Source of the DNA: Gemmatimonadota bacterium
Lineage (GTDB): Bacteria; Gemmatimonadota; Gemmatimonadetes; Palauibacterales; KS3-K002
NCBI GenBank assembly: GCA_020344215.1
Contig: CP070815.1
Location: 3,110,994-3,145,266, forward strand
Length of the DNA: 34,273 nt
Direction: 5' to 3'
A program made the translations under genes and the position numbers. The notes under the pieces were generated by a model, which was given only the letters and a program-made list of their open reading frames with translations, was not told the DNA's origin and did not search any database. Positions 17,301 to 23,909 of the stretch are shown here, one piece after another; the stretch's first letter is position 1; each line of letters begins with the position of its first letter.

Positions 17301-17634
17301 TCCCGAGCTTTCCATTCATGTGGGCGATATCAGCGTGGCGATAGTGAAACAAGGGGTCAACTATCTCGGCAGGGCGACGGTGTTGGTTCTCGATCAGTAC
17401 GATAACCCCGCCTCAGGAGTCGAGGTCGTGGGCGCCTGGACCTGGAACTCAGCGGATATCGGTGCCAGCAGCGGAATCACTGACGGCAACGGCTATGCGA
17501 CCGTCGATTCTGCGAAGCGAAAGGCATCGAGTGGAGATGTCTTCGAGTTCACCGTGACCAATCTCATCCTTAATGGATACACTTATGAACCGGCAGACAA
17601 TGTGAAAACCAAGGAGTCAGCCACGGTTCCGTAG
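14332..17634 (+). CDS. Large secreted lipoprotein: right-handed beta-helix, five Fn3 domains, two Ig-like domains
   Basis: 1100 residues. A lipoprotein signal (LAALVLAAC) gives Cys16 as the anchor. Residues about 38-395 form a parallel beta-helix beginning TVQAAINAASPGDTILVGPG, with many NNI and DNIIRNND-type turns as in NosD/PbH1 proteins. Four fibronectin type III domains follow at about 400-775: two with the HVNASN/HVRGNN form, and two closely similar ones with WDASTDNVGV and WGASTDNVGV. A fifth lies at about 895-985. Two copies of another domain, starting IHVGGIAMEL (about 780-885) and IHVGDISVAI (about 988-1100), each end in a YDP/YEP motif. The likely role is adhesion or polysaccharide binding at the surface, and the helix could also hold a lyase. 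No catalytic site is evident. Confidence 0.88.
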   Translation: MKRRALFALAALVLAACQDTTQPEQPPPIQSAQFTVINVPGDHSTVQAAINAASPGDTILVGPGTYVDQIELDKAVTLASHYLTTGDTSYISSTILDGGNGSYVIAIPSGTPDGATIQGFTIRNSDDGITPRARFNLLNSRITDTSDGIDFEDGSGGLIQFCTFELNSDDGLDLDNSVDVVIQDNIIRNNDDDGIEIRMQSHSGSTLNIIITRNVIHGNGEDGIQLIWYDVPTDRFFEISYNYIYDNADVGIGMMDGSVTSEDFRAASIPERINIFNNTFANNSHGITGGDNTVVLNNIFVGHPVIAVKNVDGNSELAYNLFYNNGTDNSGSNVDVGSSVFADPLLTANLELQAGSPAIDAGTAFYIWQTETVLDLLPEAYSGAAPDMGAFESEGGTGPPPDAPVLAAPADGALDLSLTPTLSWTGDGDSFSVEVATEVAFTNIVDAAVVSTTEYTVAVGALDYTTTYFWHVNASNANGTSDYSAVWSFTTEAASAPPDPPVLVAPADGATDVPLEAVLEWAGTADDFDVEVATDAAFTAVVYSTNTTSTTVTLSSGTLAYETTYYWHVRGNNAFGAGDFSTPFSFTTVAAPDTEPPSQPQNLSSPAQTGTTVDLVWDASTDNVGVSFYRIYRDGVEVASESSTNHTAVGLTPATSYDFQVSAVDDAGNESTLSAVLTVTTLDTIEPTAPGTPTLDSKTETTVSISWGASTDNVGVTEYRVFRDGVEVGTVAAPTTSFTDTGLAPATTYAYHVTALDAAGNESPASGTLEVTTDPGPEPEIHVGGIAMELKKAGNWNIGRAVISIVDESGYPVSDATVVAQWSGLATDIDSGITSGGDVQFDSDKVANSLSGQFIVTVTDVSASGFVYDPAANVQTAGCIDTAGDICSVGPPDTIPPAAPTSLTATAGPGSVSLDWADNTTDLDWASFSVYRSETAGSGHVLIAEGLTSSQFTDTGLTAGTTYYYVVTAKDTSGNESGPSNEASATPTAPPELSIHVGDISVAIVKQGVNYLGRATVLVLDQYDNPASGVEVVGAWTWNSADIGASSGITDGNGYATVDSAKRKASSGDVFEFTVTNLILNGYTYEPADNVKTKESATVP

Positions 17635-17659
17635 TACCAACAGAACATAGCGGTGCTGC

Positions 17660-17688
17660 TCACCCCTTCCCGGGAGCGTGAGGGGTGA
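17660..17688 (+). terminator. Hairpin after the beta-helix gene
   Basis: TCACCCCT (17660-17667) and AGGGGTGA (17681-17688) form a perfect 8-bp stem around a 13-base loop, 26 bases after the stop. There is no T-run, so intrinsic termination is uncertain. Confidence 0.4.
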
Positions 17689-17749
17689 CGCCGCGTAACC
17701 CGCTCCTGGCGCGGGTGCCCCCGGCGGCCGTCAAGGGCTCGAGCCCGCG

Positions 17750-17767
17750 TGAGCAGCGCGCTGCTCA
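17750..17767. repeat. 18-bp perfect palindrome at the convergent gene junction
   Basis: TGAGCAGCGCGCTGCTCA reads the same on both strands. It can fold as a 7-bp stem with a CGCG loop, and its last three bases are the stop codon of the minus-strand cupin gene. Its 12-bp core GCAGCGCGCTGC also occurs at 10002-10013, just upstream of the MFS/synthase gene. It could serve as a terminator or a protein-binding site. Confidence 0.5.
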
Positions 17768-18214
17768 GTCGCCGACTGCGCGTGCGACCAAGTAGAGATA
17801 CTGCAGCGGCTGCGAGCCCGTATTGAAGACGTTGTGCGTCGTGGCCGGCGGGCAGTAGGCGACACGGCCGACCTCGAGCGGCATGACCGGCCCATCCACT
17901 ACTCGCATCTCGCCGCGACCTGCCAGCACGACGACCAGTTCCTCGTACTCTTCGGTGCTGTGCTCGCCCACCGACTCGCCAGCGGCGAGGGTCACGAGCC
18001 CGGAGTGCATGGTGTGCGTCTCCGGCGGCCCACCCAGCACTCGCTGGTATTCACCGCTCTCGAGGTCGAGCGTGATGAGCTTGGCGTCAGCCGCCGTCTC
18101 CGGCTCGCCCTGCGCCTGCGTTTCCGGTTCCGGCTCCGCCGTGCACGAGGCGAGCGCCACCGAAACGGCCAGCGCGATCGCCAGCCCTCCGGTCGTATTC
18201 ATACAGTGCGACAT
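17765..18214 (-). CDS. Cupin-domain lipoprotein
   Basis: 149 residues from ATG 18214, chosen because GGAGG lies a suitable distance upstream, inside the last codons of the sulfatase gene. ATG 18202 is an alternative. A lipoprotein signal (AVSVALASC) is followed by a Glu/Ala-rich linker and a single cupin barrel. Cupin motif 1 reads as GESVGEHSTEEYEELVVVLAGRGEM, supplying the His/Glu metal ligands, and motif 2 as PPATTHNVFNTG with the second His. Small cupins of this type bind a metal and are often sugar- or acid-modifying enzymes or sensors. The substrate is unknown. It is the third gene of the DUF2461-sulfatase-cupin operon. Confidence 0.82.
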   Translation of the reverse strand: MSHCMNTTGGLAIALAVSVALASCTAEPEPETQAQGEPETAADAKLITLDLESGEYQRVLGGPPETHTMHSGLVTLAAGESVGEHSTEEYEELVVVLAGRGEMRVVDGPVMPLEVGRVAYCPPATTHNVFNTGSQPLQYLYLVARAVGD

Positions 18215-18218
18215 CGGT

Positions 18219-19565
18219 CTACCTCCATACGAGACGCGCGTCGGTCTCTTCGGCGAAGGCTTCCATCCGCGCCTTGAGCCGGGACACGACATCGGCATGA
18301 TCGTCGGCGACGTTGAAACGCTCGTACGGATCTACCGCCAGATTGAAGAGCTCGGTGACGATCTCCCCGTCCCCCTCCCGCGTGATCCGCAGCTTCCAGG
18401 TGGCGTCACGCACGCCGTCCAGCCGCTCGGGATAGACGTAGAAGAAGTACTCGTGCGGCGATGATGCCCTACCCTCGAGCAGCGGCATGATGTCGAGACC
18501 GTCGATCGGCCGGTCGGCCGGAACCTCGGCGCCGGCGAGCGCCAGGAGCGTGGTCTAGAGATCCATCAGGATCGCCAGCTCCGAGCTGACCTGGCCACCG
18601 GGGATGCGACCCGGCCAATAGGCGATGAACCGCACGCGCACGCCGCCCTCGTAGGTCCCGGCCTTGGCACCGCGCAGCGGGCCGGCGGTCCCGGCGTCCC
18701 ACGGCTTGATCGCATCGCCCTCGAACATGCGGTCCGGCATGTACATCCAGGGGCCGTTGTCGCTGGTGAAGATGACCAGCGTGTTCTTCTCGAGGCCCGC
18801 CTCGCGCAGCGCCTCGAGCACGCGGCCGACGCTCCAATCGAGCTCCTCGACCACGTCGCCGTACAGACCGCCCTTCGAGCGGCCCTCGAACTCCGGCGAC
18901 CTGTGGAGCGGGACGTGAGCCATCGAGTGGGCCAGGTAGAGGAAGAACGGCTCGCCATCCGATTCGCGGATGAAGCGGACGGCCTCCTCGGTGTAGCGGC
19001 GCGTCAGCGTCGACTGGTCCACCGGGTGCTCGATGGGCAGCGTGTCGCGCCACAGCTCGAGCGGCCGGTCGGTGCCCACCCACGGCCGGATCATGTCGTT
19101 GCTGTAGAGCAGGCCGAAGTACGAGTCGAAGCCGTGCCGCGTCGGCAGGTAGCGGTCGCGCGCCCCGAGATGCCACTTGCCGATCGCGGCCGTCCGGTAG
19201 CCGCGCCCCTTCAGCGCCTCGGCCAGCGTGATCTCGGAGTCGGCGATGCCGCGATCCTCGTCCGGCCCCTATGCCCACAAGATCCCGGTGCGGATCGGGT
19301 AGCGACCGGTGAGCAGCGCCGCCCGCGACGGCGAGCAGGTGGGCGTCGCCGCGTAGAACGAAGTGAGCTTGATCCCGTCGTACGCCATCCGGTCGAGGTG
19401 CGGTGTGCGGATCGTCGGATGCCCGTAGCTGCTCAGGTCGCCGTAGCCCACGTCGTCGGCGAAGATGATGACGAAGTTGGGGCCGGCCGCCTCCTCGCCT
19501 GACGCGCTGCAGGCCGCGGCGACAAGAGGTACCATGCACGCCGCGAAACATAATCGCCTCATCAT
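18219..19565 (-). pseudogene. Sulfatase (arylsulfatase A-like), single frame with two in-frame TAG codons
   Basis: The frame runs 448 codons and looks like a complete lipid-anchored sulfatase. It has a lipobox LVAAAC (Cys19), metal ligands in FADDVGYGD, the formylglycine motif CSPSR at Cys77, KWHLG near residue 130, FTSDNGPW further on and a normal C-terminal DPYERFN block. Two TAG codons break it, codon 99 (19269-19271) after RTGILWA and codon 337 (18555-18557) after AILMDL. There is no frameshift, and the sequence resumes family-like at once (GPDEDRG and TTLLALAGAE). In relatives the second site commonly holds an aromatic residue, so TAC/TAT to TAG is a plausible single change. The enzyme would remove sulfate esters outside the cytoplasm after Cys activation by a formylglycine-generating enzyme, which is not in this window. 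It overlaps the DUF2461 stop by ATGA. Confidence 0.85.
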
Positions 19566-20233
19566 GACGACACCGCTGCCCTCAGGAACCCGTTCACCTT
19601 CTGTCCCGCCCGGTAGTGCTTCATGACATACGAGTCGAGGTCGCTTCGCAGAAGCAGACTCGAGTCGTCGTACGTCGCGTAGTAGTAGAACTCCTTGTTG
19701 GCAATGAAGGCGTAGCGCTCCGCGACCTCGGCGAACTCCTTGGGCAACCTCTTGTTCTGCTCACCGCGCAGTTCGGTAAAGAGGTCCCTGAACTGCGCTT
19801 CCCGAATCGCGCGGGCCAGCGTTCCTCCGTCGCGCACGATCGCCTGGCGGATCTGCTGAACAGCCCGATTGTCCGGCTGATAGATACCGCCGCCGATATC
19901 TATGCCGTCGGCGCCGAACTTGAAGAATAGGCCCGGGTAATTGGCGTCCTTGCGGCCGCCTCGCTTGATGACCGCCGCGACGAACGTCTTGTAGGGCGTC
20001 TTGTCCTTCGAGAAGCGGGTATCGCGGGCGACTCGGAAGATCGCATCCTGCGGATCGATGGCGACGGCGGGATCGAGTGCGGCGACCTGCTCGATCATCT
20101 CCGCCACGAAATCGTGGAACGGCCGCTTGACGCCCCGCTCGTATTCTCTCTTGTGTGCCTGGAACCACTCCCGCGTGTTGTTGCGCGAGAGCCCGCTGAA
20201 GAAGTCGATGAACTCCTGGGTGAAGTACGCCAT
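19562..20233 (-). CDS. DUF2461 / TIGR02453 family protein
   Basis: 223 residues, the usual length for the family. Recognisable blocks are the N-terminal FIDFFSGLSRNNTREWFQAHK, then FRVARDTRFSKDKTPYKTF in the middle and GGGIYQPDNRAVQQIRQAI. The biochemical function of the family is unknown. It is the first gene of an operon: its TGA overlaps the sulfatase ATG by four bases. There is a GGGAG run directly against the ATG, so the ribosome site is unusually close. Confidence 0.9.
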   Translation of the reverse strand: MAYFTQEFIDFFSGLSRNNTREWFQAHKREYERGVKRPFHDFVAEMIEQVAALDPAVAIDPQDAIFRVARDTRFSKDKTPYKTFVAAVIKRGGRKDANYPGLFFKFGADGIDIGGGIYQPDNRAVQQIRQAIVRDGGTLARAIREAQFRDLFTELRGEQNKRLPKEFAEVAERYAFIANKEFYYYATYDDSSLLLRSDLDSYVMKHYRAGQKVNGFLRAAVSS

Positions 20234-20279
20234 CTCCCTACCGCCTGTTCAGGATTTCCGTCCACGGACGACAATAGAC

Positions 20280-20308
20280 GAGAGCACCCCGAATTCCAGA
20301 GTGCTCTC
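20280..20308 (-). terminator. Hairpin between the DUF2461 gene and the upstream secreted-protein gene
   Basis: GAGAGCAC (20280-20287) and GTGCTCTC (20301-20308) form a perfect 8-bp stem with a 13-base loop. It lies just downstream of the minus-strand gene ending at 20336. The T content after the stem on the minus strand is weak. Confidence 0.5.
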
Positions 20309-20335
20309 TTATATGATCCGTGTTGCCACGAGCGA

Positions 20336-20938
20336 TCAGTTGCAGTTCATCACGCTCGAGCCGCTCGGGTGCATGTAGTAGCTACAATTCCCGTCGCTGC
20401 CTAAGCCACCGAACAGGGTCCTCCGCGTTTCGCCGCTGTACATGCCGCCCTGCGCCCCAGCCTGGGCGGCCGCAGCGGCGACATTGAAGAACGCCGGCCC
20501 GCCCTCGTAGCCGCCGTACCCCTGCCAGTCCATCCAATAGCGGCCCGGGATCACGTAGCCGAAGATCTGCTGCAGGAAGGCCACCTCCTGCGGATGCAGC
20601 TCACGGCCGTTGATGAAGACGCCGGTGCCGCCGCCGGAGGCGTCGGGCTGCAGCGGGCCGCCCAGGTCTAGCTCCGGGAAGATCTGCCCGACCGTGGGTC
20701 CGCCCTCCATCCCCCAGAGGCCGGACGTCTTATCGTACCAGTAGCGGCCGGGCGGAATGGTCGCCGCCCCGGGGGGGATGCCCATCTGCTGCAACGTCGC
20801 CTCGATCTGTTCGGCGGTCACGAGCCGCGCGTTCACAAAGACGCCCTGCTCCCCAGCGCCCTGGCCCTGAGCGAAGGCGCTGGAGCCGAACAGCAGGAGG
20901 GCGCAGAGGATGGGAAACGTCGCCAGGCTCGCTCGCAT
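20336..20938 (-). CDS. Secreted protein with an internal duplication, family unknown
   Basis: 200 residues. A clear signal peptide ends FGSSAFAQG. The mature protein has two related units. The first runs from GVFVNARLVTAEQI to IPPGRYWYDKTSGLWGMEGGP, and the second from GVFINGRELHPQEV to VIPGRYWMDWQGYGGYEGGP. The shared pattern is GVFxNxR, about 30 residues, then IPxGRYWxD and GxEGGP. An Ala/Gly linker leads to a C-terminal DGNCSYYMHPSGSSVMNC block with two cysteines that may form a disulfide. A GGAGG ribosome site is present. I know of no assigned function. The conserved GRYWxD motif suggests a small binding fold. Confidence 0.75.
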   Translation of the reverse strand: MRASLATFPILCALLLFGSSAFAQGQGAGEQGVFVNARLVTAEQIEATLQQMGIPPGAATIPPGRYWYDKTSGLWGMEGGPTVGQIFPELDLGGPLQPDASGGGTGVFINGRELHPQEVAFLQQIFGYVIPGRYWMDWQGYGGYEGGPAFFNVAAAAAQAGAQGGMYSGETRRTLFGGLGSDGNCSYYMHPSGSSVMNCN

Positions 20939-21155
20939 GGACTACCTCCGGTCCGAAGGAGAGGGTAGGGATACGCTCGAGCCCCAAGATAGTCACCGTT
21001 CCGGCGGCCAGCCAGAAGAGGCCATGGCACGACCGCGCCCGCAGCCGGGCCCCGTGGGCGGCCGAGCGGTTGGAGCGTTGACGCGGGAACGCCGGCCGTC
21101 ACATCATGCACCAGCCGAGAACCCTAGCCGGCACCGCCTCGGCCGACCGATTCCC

Positions 21156-21545
21156 ATGAAGACGAAATCCAGCGTCCGGATCGATGAAGCGAAGAACAGG
21201 ATCTACCTCTTCCTGGAGGGCTTCCACGACCTGGAAGAGGCGGTGCGCATGAGGGACGCCTACAAGGGAGCGATCGCGAGATGCCAACCCGGCTTCACCG
21301 TCCTGGCCGACGTATCGCGCTACAAGCCGGGGACCGCCGAGGTGCAGGCGGTCCACGCCGAGGCGATCAAGATGGCCGAGGCCGGGGGCGTGAGCAGAGT
21401 CGCACGGGGCGTCGGAGAGACGCCGTTGGGTGGCATGCAGATCGACCGGATCGCGCGGACCGAGGCGGCCTATGAGGCACGCAACTTCGCCACCTACGAG
21501 GAGGCCGAAGCTTTCCTCGACGGCGTGCCAGACGACGCGACGTGA
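21156..21545 (+). CDS. STAS/SpoIIAA-like small protein
   Basis: 129 residues from ATG 21156. The frame is open further upstream to 20910, but that part is Arg/Pro-rich and unlike protein, so the later start is preferred. The order of segments (VRIDEAKNRIYLFLEGF, a helix DLEEAVRMRDAYKGAI, then GFTVLADVSRYKPG, a long helix and RTEAAYEARNFATYEEAEAFL) fits the small alpha/beta SpoIIAA-like (STAS-related) fold found in many bacteria. The last motif, a helix before a final acidic segment, is common there. The role may be regulatory or lipid/partner binding. The assignment is by pattern only. The ribosome site is weak. Confidence 0.62.
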   Translation: MKTKSSVRIDEAKNRIYLFLEGFHDLEEAVRMRDAYKGAIARCQPGFTVLADVSRYKPGTAEVQAVHAEAIKMAEAGGVSRVARGVGETPLGGMQIDRIARTEAAYEARNFATYEEAEAFLDGVPDDAT

Positions 21546-21585
21546 CCGCCTCCGAAGGGGCTAACGCGCCCTCGAGCGACCCACG

Positions 21586-22335
21586 TCACTCGAACTCCTC
21601 CGACTCGCCCTCCGTGCCGGCGTCTTGATCCGTGTCCATCGCGCTGATCAGGAAGACGACCGCGCCCTTCCCGATCCGGCCCTCTTCCCCCTCGAGCTCG
21701 ATGAGCTGAGGCTGGTAGCGCCTGGCGAGCTCCAGGTTCGCCCGCGGTATCTCGTCGGCCGCCGCTTCGGGGTCGGTGAGCGCCTCGTGGGCGTCCATGA
21801 GCGTCCGGCCCGCCCAGACGTATTCGGCGTTCGACAGGCGGTGGCGCTCGAGCGACTCGGCCAGTACGAGCCGCGCCCGAAACAGCTTACCGATCGCCTC
21901 GACGCCCGACATGATCTCACCGAGCCCGGGCTCTTCCTCGCTCTCCTCGGATTCCGCGATCAGCTGGTTCAGCTCCTCGGCGTAGACCGCGACCTCTTCC
22001 CAGACCTCGTTGGTTACCGAGAAGAAGGTCCAGGCCTGACTCTCGCTCACGACCCCGTCGGCCGGCGGCGTGAACGGGTACTGCTCGGCCAGCGTCTCGA
22101 AGGCCTGCGTGGCCTCGCCTTGCGCCTCGAATCCGCCGATCTGTTCCGACACGTAGCGGCCGGCGAAGAACAGGAAGATGGCAACGGCGACGAGGACGAC
22201 GAACAGCGCCACACCGCACCCGATGAGGACCTTGGCGGCGGTAGGTATCCCCTCCTTGGGCGGTGGGTAGGGGGGCGGTTGCTGGTATCCCATCGAGCCG
22301 GACCCGCGTCCGGGGCCATAAGGCGAGTCAGCCAT
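21586..22335 (-). CDS. Single-pass membrane protein, Pro-rich N-terminus, function unknown
   Basis: 249 residues. A Gly/Pro/Tyr-rich cytoplasmic head (SMGYQQPPPYPPPKEG) precedes one TM helix (AKVLIGCGVALFVVLVAVAIFLFFAG). An outside domain of about 180 residues follows, mostly charged helices with an acidic ESEESEEEPG stretch and an acidic tail ending ESEEFE. The head resembles those of many uncharacterised actinobacterial and gemmatimonad membrane proteins. It is preceded by a 53-residue membrane peptide gene 24 bases upstream, so the two probably share a transcript. Confidence 0.68.
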   Translation of the reverse strand: MADSPYGPGRGSGSMGYQQPPPYPPPKEGIPTAAKVLIGCGVALFVVLVAVAIFLFFAGRYVSEQIGGFEAQGEATQAFETLAEQYPFTPPADGVVSESQAWTFFSVTNEVWEEVAVYAEELNQLIAESEESEEEPGLGEIMSGVEAIGKLFRARLVLAESLERHRLSNAEYVWAGRTLMDAHEALTDPEAAADEIPRANLELARRYQPQLIELEGEEGRIGKGAVVFLISAMDTDQDAGTEGESEEFE

Positions 22336-22359
22336 CGTCCGTTCCTCCGCTGCGGAATG

Positions 22360-22521
22360 TCAGCCGAAGATGTACAGGTAGAGGCGGTTCGCGACGTAGA
22401 CGCCGATCGCGATCCCGATGATGGCTGCGAGGCCGGAGACCACCGCACCCGCCGGGGCGGCGAGGTTCCAAGCGATCGCCGCGCCGACGCACCCGAAGAA
22501 TACCTTGACGAACCTTCTCAT
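22360..22521 (-). CDS. Small membrane protein (53 residues)
   Basis: ATG at 22519-22521, stop TGA at 22360-22362. The protein starts MRRFVKVFFG and has two hydrophobic stretches, IAWNLAAPAGAVVSGLAAI and IGIAIGVYVANRLYLYIFG, either a hairpin or one long span. A GGGGAG ribosome site lies about six bases upstream and codon use is like the neighbours. It ends 24 bases before the next gene on the same strand. The function is unknown. It resembles the small glycine-zipper membrane proteins found beside envelope genes. Confidence 0.62.
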   Translation of the reverse strand: MRRFVKVFFGCVGAAIAWNLAAPAGAVVSGLAAIIGIAIGVYVANRLYLYIFG

Positions 22522-22631
22522 CTCTACTCCCCGGTCGCCCGCGAGGAGAGGGCAACAATCTCAAAGAAGGCAAGAAGGCGCGAAATGCGCAACAGCTACC
22601 GAGAACGACTACAGCCCGTCGCCGGCGGCCG

Positions 22632-23801
22632 CTACAGCATCAGGTGGCAGAGGTAGGCCGTGAGGACTCCCAGATAATTGCCGAGGCCGTAGCCGATGAG
22701 CGCCAGCATGATCGAGACCGGCACGAGCCCCTCGTGATGGAAGGCGGCGGCCACCGGCGCCGAGGCCGCGCCACCCACCGCCGATACGCTGGAGACGGCG
22801 GCCATGCTCACGTCGATCCTGAACAGGCGGGCCCCGACGATAATGAAGACGAAGTGGATCGCGACACAGACGAACCCGGCGACCAGGAACCACTGCGCGC
22901 CGCCGATCTTGGTCAGGTCCGCCTGGGCGCCCATCATCGTCATATAGACGTAGGTGAGCGTCATCGCGACGGGCATCGTGCCCGGCACCTTGCTGAGCGC
23001 TGTGCCCGAGAGCGCGATCCCCAGCGTCGTGACCAACAGGATCGCCCAGGTGCCCTCGGTGAGCACCGGCTCCACGGCGGGGAAGAACCCGGCCAGCCGG
23101 TTGGCGATGAGCATCGCCGTGAACGCGAAGCCCACCAGGGTCAGCACGTCCTTGAAGTGGACCTCGTGGCTCTTCTTCTCGATATCCGCCGTCGCTTTGA
23201 CGAAGTGATCCACGTCCTTCTGCGAGACGCGCGTGAAGCTGTTGAACCTGTCCGCCCAGCGCTTGCAGGTCAGGATGATCGGGAAGTAGACGACGTAGAC
23301 GAAGTTGTCCACCAGGACGACCATGCCCACCATCTCGCCGGGCGTGTCGAGGCTCTCCGCCACGGCGGCGAGGTTACCCGTCCCGCCGATCCAGCTGCCC
23401 GCCAGCGCGCCGTAGCCGCGCCAGGTGTTCTCCGGCAAGCCGCTCTTGAGGAAGTAGAAGGAGATGGCCGCCCCGATGACGATCCCGAACGAGCCCAGCA
23501 CCATCACGCCGGCCCCGCGCCACGCCACCTTGATCACCTCGCGGATGTTTATGTCCAACAGCATGAGCACGATGAACATCGGCACCGCGAAGGAGCGGAA
23601 CGTGGTGTAGATCTCGCTCGACCGCGGTATGACGTTCAGGTTGCTCAGGAAGATGGGCGCCAGGAAGATCCAGATGATCGCCGGCAGGATGTCGAAGATC
23701 CTCCACTGCGTCTTCTTCTCCAACCAGACGAAGAAGACGGGGATCATGGTGATGACGGCCATCACTCCGACGAGGTCGTTGAAGATCGGCTCCGACGGCA
23801 T
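22632..23801 (-). CDS. DUF819 family integral membrane transporter-like protein
   Basis: About 389 residues with ten or so hydrophobic spans, the usual size for DUF819 (YjcL-like) proteins. Telling blocks are ILPAIIWIFLAPIFLSNLNVIP near the N-terminus, GSWIGGTGNLAAVAESL, VDNFVYVVYFP and the C-terminal SSVSAVGGAASAPVAAAFHHEGLVPV. The family is predicted to be a transporter with an inverted-repeat fold, and its substrate is not established. The frame also has GTG 23804 one codon earlier. A GGGGGAG run lies just upstream. It is separated by about 110 bases from the ABC operon upstream, so it may have its own promoter. Confidence 0.88.
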   Translation of the reverse strand: MPSEPIFNDLVGVMAVITMIPVFFVWLEKKTQWRIFDILPAIIWIFLAPIFLSNLNVIPRSSEIYTTFRSFAVPMFIVLMLLDINIREVIKVAWRGAGVMVLGSFGIVIGAAISFYFLKSGLPENTWRGYGALAGSWIGGTGNLAAVAESLDTPGEMVGMVVLVDNFVYVVYFPIILTCKRWADRFNSFTRVSQKDVDHFVKATADIEKKSHEVHFKDVLTLVGFAFTAMLIANRLAGFFPAVEPVLTEGTWAILLVTTLGIALSGTALSKVPGTMPVAMTLTYVYMTMMGAQADLTKIGGAQWFLVAGFVCVAIHFVFIIVGARLFRIDVSMAAVSSVSAVGGAASAPVAAAFHHEGLVPVSIMLALIGYGLGNYLGVLTAYLCHLML

Positions 23802-23909
23802 CACTCCCCCGGTTCAGGATCGCGATCGGCCCGGCGCTCGGGCCCAGCATGGAGGCCGGAGAGTAGCACGAGAGAGCCTGAACGTAAAGTGCTGAGCCTG
23901 CGAGACTGA

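Noticed and set aside
20910..21155. N-terminal extension of the STAS-like gene
   Set aside because: The stretch is Arg/Pro-rich, overlaps the divergent gene start and does not resemble protein. ATG 21156 begins a proper domain.
22644..23909. Long plus-strand open frame opposite the DUF819 gene
   Set aside because: Low-complexity composition (Asp/His/Arg). The opposite strand encodes a recognisable membrane protein.
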